A DNA stretch of 64,000 bases from an uncultured Clostridium sp. Lineage in GTDB: Bacteria > Bacillota > Clostridia > Lachnospirales > Lachnospiraceae. The stretch covers positions 1 to 64,000 of the forward strand of contig URNT01000008.1 in the NCBI GenBank assembly GCA_900549235.1, in the 5' to 3' direction. Positions 57,994-64,000 of the stretch are shown in pieces. The notes below the pieces were generated by a model. The model made no database searches and was not told the DNA's origin. It was given only the letters and a program-made list of their open reading frames with translations. Position 1 is the stretch's first letter, and each line of letters opens with the position of its first letter. The translations under genes were made by a program, and so were the position numbers.

Positions 57994-58434
57994 TTATTCC
58001 TGCGTTTTATCCAGCGGCTTTACAAAAAGCCTGGCGCCTCTGACCGCAGTTACCACTGCCAGGTCTCCGGGCTCCAGAATCCAGCCATCCTCCCATGCCC
58101 TGGCAAGCCAGGTCTCTCCTGCCAGGGTCACGCTGCCAGCCTCCTGCCGGTTGTCGATCCTGGTCTTTACCACCACGTTCCGGCCGATCAGTCCGTCCGG
58201 AGCCGCCCCCTTTTTCTCAGGGCCGATCCATCTGGCAGCGAAGGGCCGCACCAGGATGAGGAGCAAAAAGGATACCGCCACAAACGCGAACAGCTGAAAC
58301 TGGACCGAACCGCCAAGGAGACGGACCACCAGCCCGCCAAGAGCCCCTCCCGCAAACCATATACTGGTCAGAGATACGGTCACCAGCTCCAGAACCAGAA
58401 ATGCAGTAAATACCAGAAGCCATATAACGATCAT
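57994..58434 (-). CDS. NfeD family protein
   Basis: A 146-residue membrane protein. Two to three hydrophobic segments lie in the first 75 residues (FTAFLVLELVTVSLTSIWFA), and a C-terminal OB-fold domain (about 80-140) contains GLIGRNVVVKTRIDNRQEAG. NfeD proteins pair with SPFH proteins to build membrane assemblies, and the SPFH gene follows 37 bases downstream on the same strand. A TTGCAT-N16-TAAAAT promoter-like pair lies upstream in 58470-58500. Confidence 0.9.
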   Translation of the reverse strand: MIVIWLLVFTAFLVLELVTVSLTSIWFAGGALGGLVVRLLGGSVQFQLFAFVAVSFLLLILVRPFAARWIGPEKKGAAPDGLIGRNVVVKTRIDNRQEAGSVTLAGETWLARAWEDGWILEPGDLAVVTAVRGARLFVKPLDKTQE

Positions 58435-58531
58435 AGAATCCCTCCTGTCTGTTCCTTGTTCTTATTGTCATTTTAACACAATTAGGTGTAAATGCAATGA
58501 AAAGTGCGAAAAGTAAGAAAACTTTAATCAT

Positions 58532-58560
58532 TGTTTTTTACTCCCACCCATGTTATGATT
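58532..58560 (+). promoter_or_regulatory. Promoter of the asparaginase gene
   Basis: TTGTTT (58532-58537), a 17-base spacer, TATGAT (58555-58560). The -10 is good, the -35 weak. Confidence 0.6.
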
Positions 58561-58594
58561 GGCCTGAAAATGAAAATTCAGACAGGAGATTGAT

Positions 58595-59623
58595 ATGATA
58601 CAGACAGAACACAAAAAAAAGCGGATCCTCCTTCTGGGCACCGGCGGCACCATTGCCTGCAAACGCACCCCCGACGGCTTAAAGCCGGTAATCACCTCGG
58701 AGGAGATCCTGACCTATGTCCCTGACAGCCGGGACTACTGCCACATCGACACCATCCAGGTCTTAAATATTGACAGCACCAATATCCAGCCCCGCCACTG
58801 GCTGGCTGTAGCAGGAGCCATAGAAACCCATTATGAGGAATACGACGGCTTTGTGATCACCCACGGCACCGATACCATGGCCTATACAGCCGCCGCCCTG
58901 TCCTACCTGATACAAAACTCAAAAAAGCCTATTATCATCACCGGCGCCCAGAAGCCCATCGATATGGAAAATACGGACGCCAGGACCAATCTGGCAGACA
59001 GCCTTCGGTTTGCCTCCTGTGACAGGACCCATGGGGTGAATATTGTCTTTGACGGCAAGCTCATTGCAGGAACCAGGGGAAAGAAGGAGCGCACAAAAAG
59101 CTACAACGCCTTTTCCAGCATCAATTTCCCTGTGATCGCCATTATCCAGGACCAGCATATCCTCTTTTATCTGGATGATAAGGAACTTGTACAGGAGCAC
59201 GTTACCTTTTACCGGGAGCTGGATTCCAATGTAGGGCTTTTAAAGCTGATCCCTTCTATGGACGCCTCCCTCCTTGACTATATGGCAGAGCATTATGACG
59301 CGGTGATCATCGAATCCTTTGGAGTAGGGGGACTTCCCTCCTATGAGGACGGGGATTATTACAGGGCTGTCTCCCGCTGGACTTCCCTGGGAAAAACGGT
59401 GGTTATGACCACCCAGGTGACCAATGAGGGAAGCAATATGTCCGTCTATGAGGTGGGCAAAAATATTAAGCAGGAATTCGGCCTTCTGGAGGCCTACGAT
59501 ATGACCCTGGAGGCCGCTGTAACAAAGATCATGTGGATTCTGGGACAGACAAAGGACCCGGAACAGATCCGGGCCCTCTTTTACCAGACAGTGAACAGAG
59601 ACATCCTGTGGCATATGGACTGA
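58595..59623 (+). CDS. ansA: L-asparaginase, type I
   Basis: A 342-residue asparaginase that hydrolyses asparagine to aspartate and ammonia. The two active-site signatures are present: LLGTGGTIACKRTPDG near residues 12-27, with the nucleophilic threonine, and VITHGTDTMAYTAAAL near 87-102. There is no signal peptide, so it is the cytoplasmic type I form. CAGGAG precedes the start. The gene is convergent with the AEC transporter gene, with only four bases between their stop codons. Confidence 0.92.
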   Translation: MIQTEHKKKRILLLGTGGTIACKRTPDGLKPVITSEEILTYVPDSRDYCHIDTIQVLNIDSTNIQPRHWLAVAGAIETHYEEYDGFVITHGTDTMAYTAAALSYLIQNSKKPIIITGAQKPIDMENTDARTNLADSLRFASCDRTHGVNIVFDGKLIAGTRGKKERTKSYNAFSSINFPVIAIIQDQHILFYLDDKELVQEHVTFYRELDSNVGLLKLIPSMDASLLDYMAEHYDAVIIESFGVGGLPSYEDGDYYRAVSRWTSLGKTVVMTTQVTNEGSNMSVYEVGKNIKQEFGLLEAYDMTLEAAVTKIMWILGQTKDPEQIRALFYQTVNRDILWHMD

Positions 59624-59627
59624 ATAA

Positions 59628-60569
59628 CTAGATCAGCCCAAGAGATTTAAGGATATAAAGCCAGAAGGTCAGTGTAAAGGCACTGGCGCAGGTAGTGATG
59701 GCAACGATGCTGGCGCTTAAGACACCCTCATGGCCCATATTTTTTGCCATTACAAAGGAGCTGACAGTGGTGGCGGAGCCAAGCATCACCAGAATCGCCA
59801 CCAGCTGCTCCCTGACAAATCCCGCATACACCGCGGCCGGCAGAAACAGGGCACAGAGCCCCAAAAGCTTCACCGCCGAGGCCGCCAGTGCCGGTCCCGC
59901 CTTGGCGCCGGCCTTTTTTATATCAAAAGAAGCACCCATGGCCATAAGGCCCAGAGGAGTTGCAAGGCCGGAAAGGCTGGCCACCGTCTTTTCCATAATG
60001 GCAGGCTGATGAAGCCCTGACAGAGACCAGACTACCCCCGCCAGGATCCCCAGGATAATGGGATTGGTCAGGATGCCCTTTAAGGTTCTTCCAAGAGCCT
60101 CCCGGCTGATGCCTCCTCCCGGGCGGGCAAAAGACAGCACCACCACCGCCATTACATTATAAAGAGGGACGCTGCCGATGATCATTAGAGGCGCCATCCC
60201 CGCATCTCCATATATATTTTTAATAAAGGCGATCCCCAGCAATGCTGCGCTGCTGCGGTAGGAGCCCTGGATGAACTCTCCCCTCAGGCTTTTATCCTTT
60301 AAAAATAAGGCCAGGCAGAAGGCGAGAAAGATCCCCAGAAGGGTGGCGCCAAAGCAGAAGGCTACAAACCTGCCGTCCCATACCTTCACAAAATCAGATC
60401 CTGCCAGATCCTCAAAAAGCAGCACCGGAAGGGCTGCCTTAAATACGAACTGGTTCAGCCCTCTGGTGATCTCCTCATTAAAAAGTCCTATTTTTTGAAA
60501 GATTACCCCAAAAACCATCAGAAGAAAAACAGGTATGGTGGCATTGAGGCTGAATATCAGGTTTTCCAT
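59628..60569 (-). CDS. AEC-family transporter (auxin efflux carrier-like permease)
   Basis: A 313-residue membrane protein with about ten hydrophobic segments in two repeats, matching the AEC (MleP-like) family that carries malate, malonate or other acids. Typical features are the start LNATIPVFLLMVFGVIFQKI and LATPLGLMAMGASFDIKKAG in the second half. It lies eight bases after the LacI-type regulator on the same strand, so the two are co-transcribed. By position it may serve the heparinase/PTS locus upstream, but this is only inference. Confidence 0.9.
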   Translation of the reverse strand: MENLIFSLNATIPVFLLMVFGVIFQKIGLFNEEITRGLNQFVFKAALPVLLFEDLAGSDFVKVWDGRFVAFCFGATLLGIFLAFCLALFLKDKSLRGEFIQGSYRSSAALLGIAFIKNIYGDAGMAPLMIIGSVPLYNVMAVVVLSFARPGGGISREALGRTLKGILTNPIILGILAGVVWSLSGLHQPAIMEKTVASLSGLATPLGLMAMGASFDIKKAGAKAGPALAASAVKLLGLCALFLPAAVYAGFVREQLVAILVMLGSATTVSSFVMAKNMGHEGVLSASIVAITTCASAFTLTFWLYILKSLGLI

Positions 60570-60576
60570 CGTAACT

Positions 60577-61581
60577 TTACCTTGTAGTCTCCCTCCATTT
60601 TACAATATTCTTAAATACGATCTCTCCCTCTGTCTTTTTCCCGTCCAGCACGTCCATCAGCTCCTCCATGGCCCTGACACCTTCCTCATAGGCCGGGGCG
60701 ATGATGGCGGAGATCGTCGGAGTGGTCATCTTGGTCCAGCCGTCGCAGTCAAAGCCGATGAGCCCCAGAGTATCCGGAAACAAGGACATATAATCAGGAA
60801 AACTGCGTATAGCCTGGTAGACCACCTTTAAAAGACCCGGATCTGCCACATAGATCAGGTTTTTTTTATTAAGATCCAGCTCAGCCTTCAGCATCTCATA
60901 GATCTGGGCAGAGCGCACGCCGTCAGGAAGATACTGGGCGGAACTTTCCCGGAAGGCGTCCATGAGGGCATCCTTAAAGCCCTGTGTATTCTCAAAACTG
61001 CTTCCATGGGCCGTGTCCGCGCTGGACACCATAAGAAAAAACTCATAGCCCTTTTTTACACATTCTGTAATTACCTTGTATACACAATCATAGTTGTTGC
61101 CCTTTACATACCGGCCCCTGAAATCATAGGGCTTGGTCTCCAGGTAGACAATGGGCTTTTTCTTTTTCTCCAGACTGGCTGCCAGCATACCAAAGCGGTA
61201 GGTGGACTGAATGATAAAACCATCCGCCCCCGCCTTCAGCATCCAACTGATATAGTCCTTTTCATTTTTAAAGATCAGTCCGCTGTTTCCTACCATAATC
61301 TGGAAATCCTGAGCCCCTGCTGCGTCCTCGATCCCCTTAAGGGCCTTGGCGCAGTAAGGATCTGAAACATCACCCAGTATGACTCCGATCAGTCCTGTGG
61401 TCTTCGCTTTCATGGCCCTGGCTGCGGCGCTTGGCTCATAGCCTGTCTCGTCGATGATATACTGGATCCTGCGCTGCGTTTCTTCTGACATCTTATTCAG
61501 TTTTCCATTCAGGTAGAAGGATACAGTAGTCTTTGATACTCCTGCCCGTTCGGCGATTTCGTTAATTGTCAGTTTTTTCAT
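60577..61581 (-). CDS. LacI-family transcriptional regulator
   Basis: A 334-residue repressor-type protein. The N-terminal LacI helix-turn-helix is LTINEIAERAGVSKTTVSFY with hinge region SAAARAMKAKTTGLIGVIL, and a periplasmic-binding-like sugar domain follows (about 60-325). It lies 47 bases after the heparinase II/III-type gene on the same strand and is the obvious candidate to control that locus. It could also be the reader of the GCAATCGATTGC operators at 31561-31691, which have the LacI-type CG centre; no such operator was seen next to this gene in the window. Confidence 0.92.
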   Translation of the reverse strand: MKKLTINEIAERAGVSKTTVSFYLNGKLNKMSEETQRRIQYIIDETGYEPSAAARAMKAKTTGLIGVILGDVSDPYCAKALKGIEDAAGAQDFQIMVGNSGLIFKNEKDYISWMLKAGADGFIIQSTYRFGMLAASLEKKKKPIVYLETKPYDFRGRYVKGNNYDCVYKVITECVKKGYEFFLMVSSADTAHGSSFENTQGFKDALMDAFRESSAQYLPDGVRSAQIYEMLKAELDLNKKNLIYVADPGLLKVVYQAIRSFPDYMSLFPDTLGLIGFDCDGWTKMTTPTISAIIAPAYEEGVRAMEELMDVLDGKKTEGEIVFKNIVKWRETTR

Positions 61582-61628
61582 GCTGCCTCCATCCGAGTTT
61601 CCTGTATATGTCTCTACCTAATATACCA

Positions 61629-63629
61629 TTAAATTTTTAATCGGTAAAGGTCTGTCTTTCCATCTTTTGAGTAAAAAGCCGCCGCTTTCCCGTAAATGGG
61701 CCTTCCCTCATACAGATACATCTTCCCGCCCTGACAGGTTTCCCGGTTCCATACCAGAAAATCCCAGCACTCCCCGGAGGGCAGTTCAAAGGAAAGTGCC
61801 ACTGTCTCTCCTGCCGGAGCGGGCTTCTCACTTCCGTACTGATATACCGGCCGTTCCTTCACCCGAATTCCCTCCGCACACAGGCACATCCAGCTGGTAT
61901 AGCGGTCTTTGAAAGCTTCGGACCGTACCAGACGGCTGGTTTCGGACTGCTCATTATAGCGCCTGGAAATTCTGCAGCTTTCTGTGTGAAAGCTGCCGTC
62001 TGAATACAGCTGAAGCCTCACTCCCCCGGATTCAAGGAGCAGGCCGGCTGCTTTCCCCGCCTCCACCTGCGGGTCCAGATGGTAATACTCCTTTACCTCA
62101 TGGGTCCCGCTGCAGCATATATCATTGACGATGAGCCAGATCCCCGGCTCCCCGTACATCACACGGCGGATCACAAGGCAGTCTGCGCCCTGAGGCAGTT
62201 TTTCGTGGTATGCCATTTCCCCGAAGGACACTCCCCCCTGGCTGCGGAAATAATTTTTCAGACATTCCGGGTAGCCCTCGTAACCCCAGGCCCCAACAGG
62301 ACGCCACTGGGATTCTCCGTCTACCACACAGACATTGTGAGCCTGAGACGATTTAAAATAAGGCCGAAGGGGATTATCCTCCCGGTAGGTAAAACGGCCA
62401 CTGTCTGTAAGGAACAGCCTGCCTTTGTGATAAAGGGAAATATGGGTCAGATCCGCGTGTCCGTGGCTGCTGCCCAGAGGCCCGCAGGTCATAAAGGTAT
62501 GGTCCCCATCCTCCTGCCAGCTGCTTCTGATGCAGATGGTGCCTCCATCCTCCTGGGCTAAGGCCCTTTTCTCAGGAAATGACGCCTCCATCTGTGCATA
62601 GGCTTCTGCTCCCCTTCGTCCAAACAGCCATACACTTTCCAGATCCGCCTTAGGGTAACCGGCTCCCTTATAAACAGGATCTCCGGTAAGTACTGCTGCC
62701 TTCACAAAAATATCCCTTACATCTGTCCGGTCGCTGTCTCCCTGGGCCGGCTGGCAGTGATCCGGCCCTGCCAGAAAGAGGACGTGGCGGCTCATCCGGC
62801 GGATACTCCTTTTACAGACCTCCAGCTGGCTGCCGTCCTCCCCTGTTCCTCCTGTAAACATAAGCTTCATCACCGCCAGCATCACTTCTATATGATACAT
62901 AACAGACTGCTCCCAGTGGGAACCGTCCTCCAGAACCTGAAGCTCCAGCTGGGTTTTCAATTCCTCCTTTGCCCACTGCCAGATCTGCTGATCCGGAAGA
63001 AGCTCCCCAAACCACTGATAGGCGCTGCAGATGGCAGTGGTCTGCAAAATCCCCCAGTTGCTCAGGGTGTATTTTCCTATATAATGCTCCTTCAGATACA
63101 GGATCTGCTCTCCTATGGAACGGATGAGTTTTTCTGTCTCTGCCTCTGTGAGAAAGCCATTTCCCAGAAGATGGATCACAAGCCTCTGCCAGGCCATCAT
63201 GCGGATGCCGGTATCAATCGTCCTTAGAGCCTCTGTCCCCTCAGAAACAATAGGATTTTCCCGGATCCAGGAAAAAAGATACCATTTTAATTTGCCGATC
63301 CGGGACCGGTCTCCTGTACCGTAATAGGAAAGCATCAGCTTATACAGATATCCGTGGCGGTTCAGCATATAGACCCACTCCGGATCTCCGTTTGGGCTCT
63401 GTGTCCAGGAAATGGAATCCATATGCCAGACCTCCCCGCAGGGTTCCATATCCCATTTATCCTGAAATACAAAGGTCTGTTCCATAAGAAGCCTGCTCTG
63501 AGCTTCCAGGGTCTGCCACTCCTCCCGGCAGCTTTCCTTTATATAAGCGGCCACCCAGTCCGGGTCAAAATCCTCCACCCATTTTTCTGCCTGCTTTCTT
63601 ATGCGCTCCAATGCCATTTTTTCAAACAT
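61629..63629 (-). CDS. Heparinase II/III-family polysaccharide lyase
   Basis: A 666-residue protein with an N-terminal alpha/alpha toroid (about 40-330) and a C-terminal beta-sandwich heparinase II/III domain (about 360-660). Visible landmarks are RTIDTGIRMMAWQRLV, YTLSNWGILQTTAI and, in the second domain, the metal/catalytic block GSSHGHADLTHISLYHKGRL. Such enzymes cleave glycosaminoglycans or alginate-type oligouronides by elimination, giving unsaturated uronic acids. There is no signal peptide, so it is cytoplasmic and would act on oligosaccharides imported by the PTS encoded just upstream. The true substrate (heparin, chondroitin, hyaluronan or oligouronate) cannot be told. Confidence 0.88.
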   Translation of the reverse strand: MFEKMALERIRKQAEKWVEDFDPDWVAAYIKESCREEWQTLEAQSRLLMEQTFVFQDKWDMEPCGEVWHMDSISWTQSPNGDPEWVYMLNRHGYLYKLMLSYYGTGDRSRIGKLKWYLFSWIRENPIVSEGTEALRTIDTGIRMMAWQRLVIHLLGNGFLTEAETEKLIRSIGEQILYLKEHYIGKYTLSNWGILQTTAICSAYQWFGELLPDQQIWQWAKEELKTQLELQVLEDGSHWEQSVMYHIEVMLAVMKLMFTGGTGEDGSQLEVCKRSIRRMSRHVLFLAGPDHCQPAQGDSDRTDVRDIFVKAAVLTGDPVYKGAGYPKADLESVWLFGRRGAEAYAQMEASFPEKRALAQEDGGTICIRSSWQEDGDHTFMTCGPLGSSHGHADLTHISLYHKGRLFLTDSGRFTYREDNPLRPYFKSSQAHNVCVVDGESQWRPVGAWGYEGYPECLKNYFRSQGGVSFGEMAYHEKLPQGADCLVIRRVMYGEPGIWLIVNDICCSGTHEVKEYYHLDPQVEAGKAAGLLLESGGVRLQLYSDGSFHTESCRISRRYNEQSETSRLVRSEAFKDRYTSWMCLCAEGIRVKERPVYQYGSEKPAPAGETVALSFELPSGECWDFLVWNRETCQGGKMYLYEGRPIYGKAAAFYSKDGKTDLYRLKI

Positions 63630-63652
63630 ATCTGTCCTCCTGTCATCAAATA

Positions 63653-63708
63653 GTGTACTCTCGGACTCTCTTTGTGCTCAGATTTGTGAGATGATTCCGA
63701 GAGTACAC
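63653..63708 (-). other. Long intercistronic inverted repeat before the lyase gene
   Basis: GTGTACTCTCGGA (63653-63665) and TCCGAGAGTACAC (63696-63708) form a perfect 13-bp dyad around a 30-base loop with an inner TCTC/GAGA pairing. No T-run follows on the minus strand. It may be an mRNA-processing or stabilising hairpin between the PTS gene and the lyase gene, or an operator. Confidence 0.55.
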
Positions 63709-63715
63709 CAAATAA

Positions 63716-63736
63716 GCAGAAGGAGGCTCCTTCTGC
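63716..63736 (-). terminator. Hairpin after the PTS IID gene
   Basis: GCAGAAGG (63716-63723) pairs with CCTTCTGC (63729-63736), followed on the minus strand by TTATTTGG. It is terminator-like but weak, so partial read-through into the lyase gene is likely. Confidence 0.5.
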
Positions 63737-63768
63737 GGCGCCTCCCTCCTGTGCTCTGCGGATCGTCC

Positions 63769-64000
63769 TTATGCAATGATATGCAGCACAGAAAGTACCA
63801 CGCCTATCACGATAGTAAGGATAACCAGCTTATAAGTTGTCCATTTTTTCACCTTAATCAGGTAAAAGATCAGCCCTGTATACAGAACCGGCAGAAGGTT
63901 CGGCGCGATGGCGTCGATCATATCCTGAATGGCAATGATCTTCTGCTGGTCCCCAGGCATATTGCCCACATACTGGATGGGGGTTGTGATCTTTACAAAG
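63769..64000 (-). CDS. PTS mannose/fructose/sorbose-family IID component, C-terminal part
   Basis: The last 76 codons of a gene that runs off the right edge of the window; the frame is open to base 63999. The sequence ITTPIQYVGNMPGDQQKIIA, then DAIAPNLLPVLYTGLIFYLI and a final hydrophobic helix, matches the end of IID membrane subunits. IID with IIC forms the membrane channel that imports and phosphorylates sugars. In streptococci and other Firmicutes, PTSs of this family next to heparinase II/III-type lyases import glycosaminoglycan disaccharides. The remaining subunits should lie beyond the window. Confidence 0.85.
   Translation of the reverse strand, partial: FVKITTPIQYVGNMPGDQQKIIAIQDMIDAIAPNLLPVLYTGLIFYLIKVKKWTTYKLVILTIVIGVVLSVLHIIA

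Overview
The window looks like a chromosome segment from a spore-forming, anaerobic Firmicute, most likely Lachnospiraceae of the Enterocloster / Lacrimispora / Hungatella type. Reasons: spore genes (a GerA/SpoVAF germination protein, a LysM-GH18 cortex-lytic type enzyme, a SpoVB-like flippase), meso-diaminopimelate dehydrogenase, two TRAP transporters, a PTS mannose-family subunit, many AraC/MerR/LysR/LacI regulators, strong AGGAGG-type ribosome sites and about 50% GC. The family assignment is an inference; no rRNA marker is present. I saw no tRNA, rRNA or CRISPR array.

Layout. 1-2 kb: germination protein and the first copy of a dispersed repeat. 2-6.2 kb: KdgF-like cupin and type 2 galT, then Gx-transporter and NusG-II genes and a DUF1576 membrane protein. 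6.2-11 kb: Gfo/Idh/MocA oxidoreductase, molybdopterin oxidoreductase, ddh and a YczE-like membrane protein. 11-15.2 kb: spore-type glucosaminidase and TRAP transporter 1. 15.4-17.4 kb: DUF554 protein and a RelA/SpoT-domain protein with a HEPN-like C-terminal motif. 17.4-22.1 kb: remnant of an integrative conjugative element (HTH_16 and sigma-like genes, an IS3-family insertion, low-GC acetyltransferase and AraC cargo, broken fragments). 22.2-27 kb: a transporter, a large GGDEF/EAL protein and nth. 27-32 kb: a yiaKLMNO-like operon (diketogulonate-type reductase, YiaL, TRAP transporter 2) behind three identical LacI-type operators. 32-45 kb: AraC and LysR regulators, SpoVB-like flippase, Na+/alanine symporter, a GltD-like oxidoreductase, map, two MATE exporters with a MerR regulator, and icd. 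45-51 kb: a patch of small, poorly conserved or decaying genes. 51.7-53.8 kb: a strongly folded cloverleaf-like intergenic element, then ilvC and ilvN. 53.8-58.4 kb: HAD phosphatase, nudC, a short HPr-like protein lacking the histidine site, a MATE exporter and an NfeD/SPFH pair. 58.6-64 kb: asparaginase, AEC transporter, LacI regulator, a heparinase II/III-type lyase and the end of a PTS IID gene.

How it fits together. A recurring theme is uronic-acid metabolism. The heparinase II/III lyase with a PTS suggests glycosaminoglycan oligosaccharide use. The KdgF-like cupin would process unsaturated uronates. The yia-like operon would import and reduce a diketo-sugar acid. These loci are not adjacent, so the link is inference.

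Most distinctive observations: the alarmone-synthetase/HEPN-like protein (16155-17393); the four-way-junction palindrome at 51923-52061; a structured intergenic repeat present twice, each time directly behind a terminator (1878-1991 and 39702-39782); the triple operator before the yia-like operon; a MerR promoter with a 19-bp spacer; and an HPr-like protein without its phosphocarrier histidine.
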